NCBI GenBank assembly: GCA_948630815.1
Contig: CAPIEU010000005.1
Coordinates: forward strand, 62,001 to 126,000
Source of the DNA: an uncultured Clostridia bacterium
Lineage (GTDB): Bacteria; Bacillota; Clostridia; TANB77; CAG-508
DNA: 64,000 nt
Reading direction: 5' to 3'
In this document: positions 1 to 8,552 of the stretch, one piece after another
How positions within the stretch are numbered: position 1 is the stretch's first letter
Layout: every line of letters starts with the position of its first letter
Made by a program: the position numbers and the translations under genes
Notes under the pieces: generated by a model
What the model was told of the DNA's origin: nothing
The model's input: the letters and a program-made list of their open reading frames with translations, nothing else
Databases searched by the model: none

Positions 1-285
1 TTTCAAGTTGCTCAAGTAAACACTGCTTGTATTGAAGATGTATTAAAAAATAAAACAGAAATCGAAGATGTTATTAAAAACTTTATAAATTCTAATGGAT
101 TAAATTTATTTGTATTTTTAATTACAGATATTATAAATAGTAATTCTCAATGTATTGTTTTAGGTGATAATACAGATACATTTGAAAAAGCATTTAATAC
201 AAAATTAGATAATAATATGGCATTTTTAGAGGGTGTTGTTTCTAGAAAGAAACAAGTTGCTCCAGTTATTTTGAATAATATATAG
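1..285 (+). CDS. ppaC: Manganese-dependent inorganic pyrophosphatase (family II), C-terminal part
   Basis: An open frame enters from the left edge and ends at TAG 283-285, giving 94 residues. It looks like the DHHA2 domain of family II (DHH) pyrophosphatases, which hydrolyse cytosolic pyrophosphate to phosphate. The main clue is SRKKQVAP near the end, matching the SRKKQ substrate-binding signature of this family, preceded by a typical 'LFVFLITDI' strand and a 'FLEGVVSRKKQ' context. The N-terminal DHH metal domain lies outside the window. A DHH-family phosphoesterase with the same C-terminal domain is the alternative, but SRKKQ favours pyrophosphatase. A hairpin terminator follows 15 bases after the stop. 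Confidence 0.85.
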   Translation, partial: FQVAQVNTACIEDVLKNKTEIEDVIKNFINSNGLNLFVFLITDIINSNSQCIVLGDNTDTFEKAFNTKLDNNMAFLEGVVSRKKQVAPVILNNI

Positions 286-300
286 TTTTAAAAAAATTAA

Positions 301-333
301 ACGTATTACCTTTATAAGTAATACGTTTTTTAT
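301..333. terminator. Bidirectional intrinsic terminator
   Basis: Nine-base arms ACGTATTAC (301-309) and GTAATACGT (318-326) enclose an 8-base loop, with a T run to the right and an A run to the left. It can end both ppaC and the convergent gene at 352-831. Confidence 0.85.
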
Positions 334-351
334 TATGTTTTTAGCTAAACC

Positions 352-831
352 TTAAAGAATTGGTATGAACTTTGGTGTTTTATTTTCTATTTTGCATATA
401 CGTCTTTCGTGATCATTTATCGCCCTTTCTACTGATCTACGTTGTTTTTCTACACTTTGTATTATTATTTCGCAGTTTTCCACTACTGCACTTTGAGTTT
501 CTTCAATTTTAGTTTTAACTTGTGATATTTCTGCTTTAAATTCTGCTCTTAATTCTTCTTTTGCATCTCTTATTTCGTCTTTTAGCTCTTCCTTAATATC
601 ATGCATTTCTTCCCAAGTTTTGATTTGGTTTCTATACAACTCTTTTATTTGTTGTTGCATACCTCCCATCTGATTTTGCATTCCATCCATCTGATTTTGC
701 ATTCCATCCATTTGGTTTTGCATTACATCCATTTGGTTTTGCATTCCATTAAATTGTCCTTGTAAGCCATCCACTTTGCTAGCAATAATGCTTACTTGTG
801 ATAAAATTTGTTTTGCTAAATTTTCTTCCAT
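352..831 (-). CDS. Coiled-coil protein with heptad repeats
   Basis: 159 residues, no recognised family and no signal peptide or membrane segment. Residues about 28-60 are a run of seven-residue units of the type MQNQMDG, encoded by 21-base DNA repeats. Residues about 60-130 are charged and helical (many E, K, Q), consistent with a long coiled coil. The start follows AGAAAGG with an 11-base spacing. Small coiled-coil proteins with this look are often annotated as DUF1640-like or phage-like, but I cannot assign one. An inverted repeat overlapping a likely promoter lies upstream at 880-931. Confidence 0.7.
   Translation of the reverse strand: MEENLAKQILSQVSIIASKVDGLQGQFNGMQNQMDVMQNQMDGMQNQMDGMQNQMGGMQQQIKELYRNQIKTWEEMHDIKEELKDEIRDAKEELRAEFKAEISQVKTKIEETQSAVVENCEIIIQSVEKQRRSVERAINDHERRICKIENKTPKFIPIL
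661..748 (-). repeat. 21-bp in-gene tandem repeat
   Basis: About four copies of a 21-base unit (core CATTCCATCCATCTGATTTTG) within the coiled-coil gene, each coding seven residues, so copy-number changes would preserve the frame. The unit next to 'cattacatcc' carries a G-to-V type change (MDVMQ). Confidence 0.8.
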
Positions 832-879
832 AAAAATTCCTACCTTTCTATATTTGGGGTTAAATATTTTGTTTTAGTA

Positions 880-931
880 AATTTGACAAAATATTTTTGT
901 ATACTTATTGTAATACATGAATTGTCAAATT
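880..931. promoter_or_regulatory. Inverted repeat at the promoter of the coiled-coil gene
   Basis: Perfect 10-base arms AATTTGACAA (880-889) and TTGTCAAATT (922-931). Read on the minus strand the distal arm supplies a TTGACA -35 hexamer, with AGTATA 17 bases downstream. The spacing suits a repressor operator pair, though no regulator can be named. Confidence 0.45.
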
Positions 932-982
932 GCAAGTAAAAATCAAAATATTTTACAAGAACTTTTCGACAAATTTTGACAC

Positions 983-2050
983 TTATAAAATTTTTCCTCC
1001 ACCAACTAATATATCTCCTTTATAAAATACAACAGATTGTCCTTTTGTTATTGCTCTTTGTGGAGTTTTAAATTCCACCTTTATTTTGTCTTCTTCTATA
1101 GGTATAATTTTTGCTTCTGCTTCTTTTGCTCTATATCTTATTTTAGCTGTTACTTCTACCTCTTTTTCTAATTTATCAAATAATAAAAAGTTAAGCTCAT
1201 TTGCATATAATTCTTTTTTATATAATTCTTCTTGTATTCCTACTATTACTTGGTTTTCTTCTTTTTTCAAGTCTACAACATATAATGGCTCTTTATAAGA
1301 AATTCCTAATCCTTTTCTTTGCCCTATTGTATAATATATTAGTCCATTATGCTTTCCTAATATTTCTCCTTTTTTAGTTACTATGTCACCTTTTTTAGGA
1401 GCATTTTTCATATTTTGTATTAAAAAATCTGTATATTTATTATTAGGTATAAAACATACTTCTTGACTATCTGGTTTTTTAGCTATTAACAATCTATATT
1501 TTTCTGCTATTTCTCTAATCTCTTGTTTATGATTATAATTTTCTAATGGAAATATAATTTTAGATATTACCTCTTTTGGTATTCCATATAAAAAGTAAGT
1601 TTGATCTTTTGCTACTTCATTTGATTTTTTTAAAACATATTGATTATATTCTTCATTAAATTCAGTTTTGGCATAATGTCCTGTTGATATATAATCACAG
1701 CCTAATTCCATTGCCTTTTTATAAAATAAATCAAATTTTATATGTTTATTACATTCAATACATGGGTTTGGAGTTTTTGTACACCCATAACATTTGATAA
1801 AATCATCTATCACATATTTCTTAAACTCTTCTTTACAATTTAATGTATAATGAGGAATTCCTAATTTATCACACACTCTTTTTGCATCATAAACAGCACT
1901 ATAAGAACAACATCCACTTTCTACATTTGATGTTTCGTCTTGCCACAGTTCCATTGTAGCACCTATTACTTCATATCCTGCCTCTTTTAATAGAATTGCA
2001 GATACAGAACTATCTACTCCTCCACTCATTCCTAATAATACTTTTTTCAT
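983..2050 (-). CDS. mnmA: tRNA-specific 2-thiouridylase MnmA
   Basis: 355 residues, the usual length. MnmA activates U34 of Lys, Glu and Gln tRNAs with ATP and transfers sulfur to form 2-thiouridine in the wobble position. The N-terminal PP-loop SGGVDSS is at residues 9-15. The catalytic cysteines are Cys97 (in NPCIECN) and Cys199 (in SQEVCFI), matching the E. coli pair. The C-terminal beta domain with 'TIGQRKGLGI' is complete. There is no in-frame CGG and no frameshift. hslO lies about 100 bases upstream in the same direction. Confidence 0.95.
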   Translation of the reverse strand: MKKVLLGMSGGVDSSVSAILLKEAGYEVIGATMELWQDETSNVESGCCSYSAVYDAKRVCDKLGIPHYTLNCKEEFKKYVIDDFIKCYGCTKTPNPCIECNKHIKFDLFYKKAMELGCDYISTGHYAKTEFNEEYNQYVLKKSNEVAKDQTYFLYGIPKEVISKIIFPLENYNHKQEIREIAEKYRLLIAKKPDSQEVCFIPNNKYTDFLIQNMKNAPKKGDIVTKKGEILGKHNGLIYYTIGQRKGLGISYKEPLYVVDLKKEENQVIVGIQEELYKKELYANELNFLLFDKLEKEVEVTAKIRYRAKEAEAKIIPIEEDKIKVEFKTPQRAITKGQSVVFYKGDILVGGGKIL

Positions 2051-2150
2051 TCTATTTCTCTTTTCTTTTTTATTATATATGTAATTTTAATATCAATTAT
2101 TTAGTTCTAATTAATAGCAAAAGTAATCTTGTAAATCTACATTTTTTCAA

Positions 2151-3038
2151 TTATTCTATGTGTTGTAACAACTTCTCTAATTCTTCTTTACTAAAATTAT
2201 ATTCTTTATTACAAAAATGACATACTGTATTAATATTTCCTTGAGTGTTAATAATATCTTGTAATTCTTTCTTTCCTATTGCAATTAATCCTCTTTCTAT
2301 TTTTTCTTTACTACAGTCACATTCATAAATAGGGATAATATTGTCTTCAATTATTTTAACATTTACATCACCTGTAATGTCTTTTGCAATTTCCTCTAAA
2401 GTCATATTATCATCTAACATTTTGCTTATAGGTTTTGCTTCTTTTATTCTATTTTCTAGAATGAATATATCATCTTCAGTAGCATCTGGCATTGGCGTTA
2501 CAATATATCCTCCACTTGATTTTACACCATTACTATCTACTAGTACTCCTAATGCAACTGCTGTATTAGTTTGTTCAGATGTAGCAAAATAATTTGTAAA
2601 ATCTTCTGCTATTTCTCCTGTTACAAGTGGCACCATTCCTATATATGGCTCTTTTAGTCCTATATCTTTTATTATATTTAAGTATCCAACTTTTCCTACT
2701 GCTCCACCTACATCTAATTTACCCTTTGTATTTAAAGGTATATCTAATAATGGATTCTGTACATATCCTTTTAGTTTTAAAAATTTATTAGCTACTACTA
2801 CAATTCCTCCAAGTGGACCATTCCCTTTTATTTGTATAGTTAGTTTGTCTTGTTCATTTTTCATATTGCTTGCCATTATGCTTGAAATGGTTAATGTCCT
2901 TCCAAATGCAGCTACTGCAACTGGGCTTAAATCGTGTGTAAGCCTTGCCTTCTCTACTAAATGTGTGGTATTTGCACATATTATACTTACTCTTCCATCA
3001 TATGCTAAAAATTTTATAATCTTATCCTTACTCTCCAT
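2151..3038 (-). CDS. hslO: Redox-regulated chaperone Hsp33
   Basis: 295 residues, full length. Hsp33 is a cytosolic holdase activated by oxidation. The zinc-binding redox switch is present: Cys240-x-Cys242 (ECDCS) and Cys273-xx-Cys276 (VCHFCNKEY). The N-terminal domain has the typical 'GNGPLGGIVVVAN' and 'GGYIVTPMPDA' segments. The start follows GGAG in 'taggagatataaa', and a TATAAT-like box lies further upstream near 3076. The 120 bases further upstream hold a large palindromic repeat. Confidence 0.95.
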   Translation of the reverse strand: MESKDKIIKFLAYDGRVSIICANTTHLVEKARLTHDLSPVAVAAFGRTLTISSIMASNMKNEQDKLTIQIKGNGPLGGIVVVANKFLKLKGYVQNPLLDIPLNTKGKLDVGGAVGKVGYLNIIKDIGLKEPYIGMVPLVTGEIAEDFTNYFATSEQTNTAVALGVLVDSNGVKSSGGYIVTPMPDATEDDIFILENRIKEAKPISKMLDDNMTLEEIAKDITGDVNVKIIEDNIIPIYECDCSKEKIERGLIAIGKKELQDIINTQGNINTVCHFCNKEYNFSKEELEKLLQHIE

Positions 3039-3153
3039 TTTATATCTCCTATAAATAATTTGATAATGCTCATTATACCATATATAGCAAAAAAAGAAAA
3101 GGTTGCCCTTTTTTGTCTTGGAATTAATATTTAATTTATATATTACAAATCCG

Positions 3154-3232
3154 TTCCACCTTGCTGAATGTAGGGCATTTTTATTTTTCTTTCAAGTTCG
3201 AAAAATAAAAATGCCCTACATTCACGTGGAAC
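3154..3232. repeat. Long-hairpin palindromic repeat, copy 1 (family B)
   Basis: Perfect 23-base arms (3166-3188 and 3201-3223) built on GAATGTAGGGCATTTTTATT, around a 12-base loop, with short outer complementarity TTCCAC/GTGGAA. Related hairpins with the same GTAGGRCATTTT core lie at 8451-8537 and 25891-25972. All are intergenic. Confidence 0.85.
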
Positions 3233-3260
3233 TAGTTAGAAATAAATTAAAGACTGAAGA

Positions 3261-3413
3261 TTATTGTTCTTCAAACATATCTTTTCCTACTCCACATAAT
3301 GGGCATACCCATGTATCTGGTAATTCTTCAAATGGTGTTCCTGGTGCTATTCCATTGTCTGGATCACCAATTTCTGGATTGTATTCATATCCACAAGCTA
3401 AACATTTATACAT
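3261..3413 (-). CDS. Rubredoxin, possible internal translation start
   Basis: 50 residues with both rubredoxin metal motifs, CLACGY and CPLCGVGKD, i.e. four cysteines for one iron. This is the normal length of a free-standing rubredoxin, a small cytosolic electron carrier used by anaerobes in oxygen and peroxide detoxification. AGGAGG lies 7 bases upstream of the ATG, inside the preceding reading frame, so a separate rubredoxin is probably made even though the upstream frame runs straight through. TGA occurs in the +1 frame just before the site (in 'ttgagagg'), so a single-base change could have removed an original stop. Confidence 0.75.
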   Translation of the reverse strand: MYKCLACGYEYNPEIGDPDNGIAPGTPFEELPDTWVCPLCGVGKDMFEEQ

Positions 3414-4499
3414 TTCATTTCCTCCTCTCAACTTAAATATATTTTTAAACCCTAGAGCAATTACTGCAACTACGATTAATGCAAATGACAGTGCTTTCCA
3501 TATTCCACTTTCTAATAATACTATTGCAAACATTCCAAGTGTTGCACTAATTCCATATAATACTAAAACTGCTTCTTTTTGAGTAAAACCTCTTTTTAAC
3601 ATTTTATGATGTAAATGCCCTTTATCTGGCATTACTACCGCTTTTAATGACTTTCCCTTTATTAATCTTCTAACAATTGCAAATAATGTATCAAATACTG
3701 GAAGTGCAAGTACTATTAATGGTGCTACTATTACTATTAAAGTATATGTTTTTGCAATTCCTAATATTGATATTACAGAAAGTGAATAACCTAAAAAATT
3801 TGATCCTGTATCTCCAATAAAAGTTTTTGCTGGATTAAAATTAAATGGTAAAAATCCTGTTAATGCTCCTGCAAGTGCTGTTATCATAATTATTGCTATT
3901 AATGGTGAGCTATTTAATGAAAATATAATTATTAATGATAAACATGATATTAATGATATCCCTGAAGATAGTCCATCTAATCCATCAATTAAATTAATTG
4001 CATTTGTAATTCCTACTATCCATCCCAGTGTTAATATTGTAGAAAATACTTTGTTTAATTCCATTAAATCTTCTGTTTCCAAAAATGGTATGCTAATATG
4101 CTCTATTACTATTCCACTTTTTATTACTAAAATGGCTGCAAGTATTTGACCTGCAAGTTTTATAAGTGGTGAAATTCCTTTTAAATCATCTATAAAACAT
4201 ATTATTATTATAACCAATGCGCCAAGAAAAAAACCTACTAATTTTATATAATATTGTTCTTCTCCTAAATTAATTGAGTTTTCTATCCCCATAATTGTAA
4301 GTAGATATATTATAGACACCAAAAATCCTGCAATAACAGCAAGTCCTCCTAGACGTGGCATTACTTTTTTATTTATTCTTCTTTCGTCTTTTGGGGAATC
4401 AACTGCCCCTACTTTTTTTGCTAGCTTAATAGTATATGGTGTAATAACAAATGCTGTAATAAATGCAAGTAAAAATGCAATTGCTATGTCTCCCCACAT
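3261..4499 (-). CDS. TagO/WecA-like phospho-sugar transferase fused in frame to rubredoxin
   Basis: 412 residues. Residues 1-362 are a polytopic membrane enzyme of the MraY/WecA/TagO superfamily, which moves a HexNAc-1-phosphate from a UDP-sugar to undecaprenyl phosphate. Visible motifs are the Asp pair in CFIDDLKGIS (about 104-105), NAINLIDGLDGLSSG (about 166-180), FIGDTGSNFLGYS (about 228-240) and the HLHH loop at 295-298. HLHH and the lack of the MraY signature favour the TagO/WecA branch (teichoic acid or glycan initiation), distinct from mraY at 46 kb. Residues 363-412 are a complete rubredoxin. No stop separates the two, although an ideal ribosome binding site precedes Met363. Either a genuine fusion or a lost stop codon is possible. 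Confidence 0.9.
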   Translation of the reverse strand: MWGDIAIAFLLAFITAFVITPYTIKLAKKVGAVDSPKDERRINKKVMPRLGGLAVIAGFLVSIIYLLTIMGIENSINLGEEQYYIKLVGFFLGALVIIIICFIDDLKGISPLIKLAGQILAAILVIKSGIVIEHISIPFLETEDLMELNKVFSTILTLGWIVGITNAINLIDGLDGLSSGISLISCLSLIIIFSLNSSPLIAIIMITALAGALTGFLPFNFNPAKTFIGDTGSNFLGYSLSVISILGIAKTYTLIVIVAPLIVLALPVFDTLFAIVRRLIKGKSLKAVVMPDKGHLHHKMLKRGFTQKEAVLVLYGISATLGMFAIVLLESGIWKALSFALIVVAVIALGFKNIFKLRGGNEMYKCLACGYEYNPEIGDPDNGIAPGTPFEELPDTWVCPLCGVGKDMFEEQ

Positions 4500-4622
4500 A
4501 AGTAGCCCCCCTACTATATTCTTAATTTTATATTTACAAATATATCACAATAAGATGTATATTACAATATTTTTTTAATATATATGTAATAAATGTGTTA
4601 CAGTATAGACTTTAATTATAAG

Positions 4623-4775
4623 AAACTTCGAAGAATTCACAAAAAACCTCCTTTAACAAGGGAGGTAGCAGTGCGAAGTACTGATGGAGGGTTCTTATTA
4701 TTTCTTTTTTAGAACCCCCCAGTCACCTATGGGTGACAGCCCCCTTATTAAAGGGACTATCTTGCACATCTTCGT
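4623..4775. repeat. Intergenic ~150-bp inverted-repeat element
   Basis: The 369-base gap between the transferase and ylbJ holds no gene. It carries an element starting at the palindrome CTTCGAAG, with AACCTCC...GGAGGT and GGAGGGTTCT...AGAACCCCCC pairs and GTCACC...GGTGAC in the right half. Repeats with this 'acctccctt...ctgatggagggtt' look recur between genes in many gut Clostridia. A fragment GGCTGAACAGTAAC follows near 4793 and is the reverse complement of the end of the element at 40518-40687. Confidence 0.7.
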
Positions 4776-4821
4776 GAAATATTTAAGACATAGGCTGAAC
4801 AGTAACATAAAATGATTTTTA

Positions 4822-4852
4822 GTTGTCAAAATTCTCTGTCCCTATTGACAAC
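4822..4852. promoter_or_regulatory. Inverted repeat upstream of ylbJ
   Basis: Eight-base arms GTTGTCAA (4822-4829) and TTGACAAC (4845-4852) end 16 bases before the ylbJ start, directly upstream of the ribosome binding site TTGGAGG. It may be an operator or an RNA hairpin. Confidence 0.4.
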
Positions 4853-4868
4853 TGTTGGAGGTAACTAG

Positions 4869-6060
4869 ATGAAGTCACGTTTTTTCTTTTTGTCCATAAA
4901 AAAACACATATTACCAACCTTATTTATACTTTTTACTATATGTCTAATAATATTTTCTAAAGAAAATTTGTCTGCTACAAAAAGTGGATTGCTACTATGG
5001 GCAAATTCTGTTGTTCCTGCTCTTTTACCTTTTTTTATAGCAACAGAACTACTTTCTCATACTTCAGTAGTAAGTTTCATAGGAAAACTACTTAATAAAT
5101 ATATGAAACCTATTTTTAATGTACCACGGTATTGGTGCATATGCTTTTATTATGGGAATTATAAGTGGTTATCCAGTTGGTGCAAAAATTGTTACTGAAT
5201 TTAGAAAAAATGGAAATTGCTCAAGAGCTGAAGCTGAAAGATTACTTGCATTTACTAATAATTCTGGTCCTCTTTTTATTATTGGTACTGTTGGCGTTAG
5301 TATGTTTGGTAATACTTTAATAGGATTACTCTTATTTATAACTCATATATTATCTTGTATTATAGTTGGATTTTTATTTAGATTTTGGAAATATAAAGAT
5401 AAAGAATTGGTATCTTCTAAAAACTCTTCTATCTCTTCTAAAAGTATTGCAACTTTTTCTAATTTAGGAGAAATATTATCAAGTAGTATTATGAATTCAG
5501 TTAATACAATTGTTATGATTGGTGGATTTGTTATACTATTTTCCGTAATAATATCTATTTTAAGCAATTCTGGTTTACTAGATATTATTTGTAAAATGTT
5601 TTACCCAATATTTAGTATGTTAAATATTGATACAAAATTTATTACTCCTATTATTTCAGGACTTGTAGAACTTACAAATGGATTAAACAACCTTGCTTTA
5701 ATTAATACTAAATCATTTTCTATTTTAATTACTCTTGCAAGTTTTATTTTAGGTTTTGGTGGTATAAGTGTTGCCCTTCAAGTTTTAAGCATCACTTCAA
5801 AAACGGATATATCTATAAGTGCTTATATTATAGGAAAATTATTGCAAGGTATAATTGCAGCTATTTTAACATACTGTATTATTCACCTTTTTCCAATTTT
5901 CGACCTAGATTTAGTACCAATATTTTCTAATAATGTGAATAATTTATCTGCTTTCAACTCTTATATTAATCCATACAATATGGTTATTTTACTTTTAATT
6001 ATTATCACTACTACATTTATTATTTTAAGTAGAAAAAAATATAAATTTTATAAAGGATAA
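4869..6060 (+). CDS. ylbJ: Sporulation integral membrane protein YlbJ, broken by +1 frameshift
   Basis: The two overlapping open frames (4869-5198 and from about 5119 to 6060) are one gene. Skipping C5127, in gta-cca-C-GGT, gives FNVPGIGAYAFIMG and a single 396-residue protein, close to the length of Bacillus YlbJ. The protein is a multi-pass membrane protein of the nucleoside-recognition/Gate-domain family with the YlbJ hallmarks 'GIISGYPVGAKI', 'AERLLAFTNNSGPLFIIGTVG' and 'LTNGLNNLA'. In Bacillus YlbJ is needed for spore cortex formation. Without the skip, translation stops after a 24-codon nonsense tail. The start has TTGGAGGT at good distance. The frameshift codon is an in-frame CGG, as in eight other genes here. 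Confidence 0.88.
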
Positions 6061-6129
6061 AATATCATATATAGTATAGTTTTGAATATAAGTATAAAGA
6101 ATTGTTTTTATAGATTGGAGTTGTTTATA

Positions 6130-6348
6130 ATGGATAGAAATATGGAATTTAGTGGGTTTGATAATATGAATTTTGATCCTAATATGGTAAATGATAATAT
6201 GTATAGAGATCCTATGTTTAACCCTATGCTACAATATGAGCAAGCATATATGTATTATAGATATTTATCACAGCAAATGGAGTATAAAATAAAATGTAAA
6301 GAATATGATAAGCTTTGCGGTAAAGAAAAAGAAAGAAGAATTGAGTAA
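6130..6348 (+). CDS. Small Met/Asn/Tyr-rich protein
   Basis: 72 residues, starting at the ATG 9 bases after ATTGGAG; an in-frame ATG further upstream (6082) lacks a ribosome binding site. The composition is odd: the first half is rich in Asn, Met, Asp and Phe, followed by tyrosines (YEQAYMYYRYLSQQMEY) and a basic Lys/Arg-rich tail with two Cys. It follows ylbJ on the same strand, so it may be in the sporulation transcript; a spore-coat-like role is only a guess. No family recognised. Confidence 0.65.
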   Translation: MDRNMEFSGFDNMNFDPNMVNDNMYRDPMFNPMLQYEQAYMYYRYLSQQMEYKIKCKEYDKLCGKEKERRIE

Positions 6349-6364
6349 AATTCTTCTTTCTTAT
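6333..6364. terminator. Bidirectional terminator
   Basis: GAAAGAAGAATT pairs with AATTCTTCTTTC around the stop codon of the small protein; the left arm lies within its last codons. The convergent phosphorylase stop is at 6361. Confidence 0.7.
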
Positions 6365-7666
6365 TTAATTATATCTATTATTGTTTTTGGCTCTTCTACT
6401 TTTTCTTTTGAGATTTTATAGGTTTCTTTTAGTTTAGCTACTGCCTCATTTCCTAGTTTTTCACTGTTTGAATGTACGTAACAAAGAATATCTCCTATTT
6501 TAACTTCATTTGATACCTTTTTTAAAAGTACAATTCCAACGCTTTGGTCTATATTATCTTCTTTTCTTACTCTTCCTGCTCCAAGACTTCCTGATATAAC
6601 TCCAACTTCTTTTGCATTTATTTTTTCTACATATCCTTCTTTATTACATATTACAGGTAATATAAATTTTGCTTTTTCAAATTTATCTATATTTTCTAAA
6701 TATGAAATATCTCCACCTTGATTTTCTATAAGTTCTTTAAATTTGTTATACGCTTTTCCATTATGTATATTTTCTAATATTTTTTGTTTATTTTCTAAAA
6801 TATCATCGCCAAATCCTGCAAGTTTCATCATATAGCTACCTAATTCTAATACTACTGCTTTTACATCTTTTTCTATATTTCCTTTTAGTGCTTCAATTGC
6901 TTCTATTACTTCTAGATTATTTCCAACACTGATACCTAGTGGTTCGTCCATATTTGTTAAAATACACACTGTTTCTTTGTTTGCAAGCTCACCAATTTTG
7001 TTCATTGTTTTAGATAATTGTATAGCATCTTCTTTATTTTTCATAAATGCTCCACTTCCACAAGTAACATCTAAAACTATTTTATTAGCTCCTGCTGCTA
7101 TCTTTTTACTCATTATGCTAGATGCAATAAGCGGAATATTATCTGTACAAGAAATTGTATCTCGCAAAGCATATAATAATTTATCTGCTGGTGCTAAGTT
7201 TAAAGTTTGTCCAATTAGGCTTATACCAATATTTTTTACATTTTTTATAAATTGTTCAGTTTCAACACTTGTATTATATCCTGGAATTGACTCTAATTTA
7301 TCTATTGTTCCGCCTGTAAAACCAAGTCCACGTCCAGACATCTTTGCAACTGGTATACCAAATGAAGCAATAATAGGTAATAAAATTAAGCTAACTTTAT
7401 CTCCAACTCCTCCGTGTTGAATGTTTGTCTACAACATTTTTTCCAAATATAGATAAGTCTAACATATCACCAGAGTTTGCCATACTTAATGTTAAATTAG
7501 TAGTTTCTTCATCATTCATTCCATTTATATATATTGCCATAACTAGTGCTGCTGCTTGGTAGTCTGTTACTTCCCCATTTGTATATCCTTTAACGAAGTA
7601 TTCAATTTCTTCTTTTGTTAATTCTTTTTTATCCCTTTTTTTAGCTATAATTTCTAAAATGTTCAT
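6361..7666 (-). CDS. pdp: Pyrimidine-nucleoside phosphorylase, broken by +1 frameshift
   Basis: Two open frames join into one 434-residue enzyme if the C opposite 7414 is skipped (aca-C-GGA), restoring 'DKHSTGGVGDKVSLILLP', the conserved phosphate-binding motif of thymidine/pyrimidine phosphorylases. These enzymes split thymidine or uridine to base plus deoxyribose- or ribose-1-phosphate. Other family signatures are present: MSGRGLGFTGGTIDKLESIPG after the join and DVTCGSGAFMK. Unshifted, the frame ends five codons later (RRSWR stop). I chose Met at 7666, 8 bases after GAGGAG, over the ATG two codons earlier. Full length matches the Bacillus enzyme. Confidence 0.92.
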
Positions 7667-7723
7667 TAGCATTCTCCTCGTATAAATAATAATATTCTAT
7701 ATATAATATAATTTCAATAAATT

Positions 7724-7749
7724 GGGCAGGCACAAGACCTACCCCTACA
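7724..7749. repeat. Short palindromic repeat (family A)
   Basis: GGGCAGG-CACAAGA-CCTACCC followed by CTACA, between the phosphorylase and rnhB. Nearly identical copies are at 18619-18644 and, inside trmFO, at 32961-32998. Confidence 0.75.
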
Positions 7750-7781
7750 TTTTTGCAATCTTTACTTTCACCATAACTTTA

Positions 7782-8414
7782 CTACACAAAATTTTTAGTA
7801 AAACTTCTTCTATGAATTGGGCATAATCCATATTCTTTTATTGCTTGTATATGAGAGGCTGTTCCATAACCTTTATGGTTAATAAATCCATACATTGGGT
7901 ATATTTCATCCCACTGTCTCATAATTCTATCCCTTGTTACTTTAGCAATTATAGATGCACATGATATCGAATAACAAAGTGCATCTCCTTTTATTATTGA
8001 TTTATACTCTATTCCTAAAGTATCAATTTTATTTAGAGCATCTACTAAAATAAGATTTGGTTTTATTGTAAGTTCTTTTAAAGATGTAGTAAGACCAAGT
8101 TTTGTTGCATTTAATATATTTATTTCATCTATTTGTTCACAGTCTATAATTCCTACTCCATAACTTATCGCTTCTTCTGTTATTTTATCATATAATTCTT
8201 CTCTTTTCTTTTCTGAAACTTTTTTAGAGTCATTAACTCCTTCTATCATAGACTCTTTTGGCATTATAACACTTGCAACTACAACAGGTCCTGCAAGTGG
8301 ACCACGTCCTGCTTCATCTATTCCACATATGTAATTTATATTAGAATTATTGCTATATATATCTTCTTCTATCTGCTTTAATTTTTTAAGTCTTAATTCT
8401 TCTTTTTCTTTCAT
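7782..8414 (-). CDS. rnhB: Ribonuclease HII
   Basis: 210 residues. RNase HII nicks RNA-DNA hybrids and removes single ribonucleotides from DNA. The catalytic motif GIDEAGRGPLAGPVV is near residue 31, followed by 'INDSKKVSEKKRE'-type (NDSKKVS) and 'SISCASIIAKVTRDR' motifs and the C-terminal 'HKGYGTASHIQAIKEYG'. Shorter than some homologues because the N-terminal extension is small. Intact, no CGG codon in frame. Confidence 0.95.
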   Translation of the reverse strand: MKEKEELRLKKLKQIEEDIYSNNSNINYICGIDEAGRGPLAGPVVVASVIMPKESMIEGVNDSKKVSEKKREELYDKITEEAISYGVGIIDCEQIDEINILNATKLGLTTSLKELTIKPNLILVDALNKIDTLGIEYKSIIKGDALCYSISCASIIAKVTRDRIMRQWDEIYPMYGFINHKGYGTASHIQAIKEYGLCPIHRRSFTKNFV

Positions 8415-8450
8415 TATTTATTCCTTCTTATTATATAGTTATTTCATTTG

Positions 8451-8537
8451 TTAGTCCGCTCCTTCTTGCGTGAAGTAGGGCATTTTCTTTTTTTCGTATA
8501 CTCAAAAAAGAAAAGCACTACTTCACCGTGTCGCTAG
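8451..8537. repeat. Long-hairpin palindromic repeat, copy 2 (family B)
   Basis: Arms of about 25 bases (8470-8494 and 8502-8526) on GTGAAGTAGGGCATTTTC, with one mismatch and a bulge. Same layout as 3154-3232. Confidence 0.75.
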
Positions 8538-8552
8538 TATATCCTATAAAAA

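Noticed and set aside
5119..6060. Treating the second ylbJ frame, and likewise 12355-13431, 17251-18426, 34213-35766 and 54808-56616, as independent genes
   Set aside because: None has a ribosome binding site at its first ATG, each starts inside a conserved domain, and each joins its partner by removal of one C.
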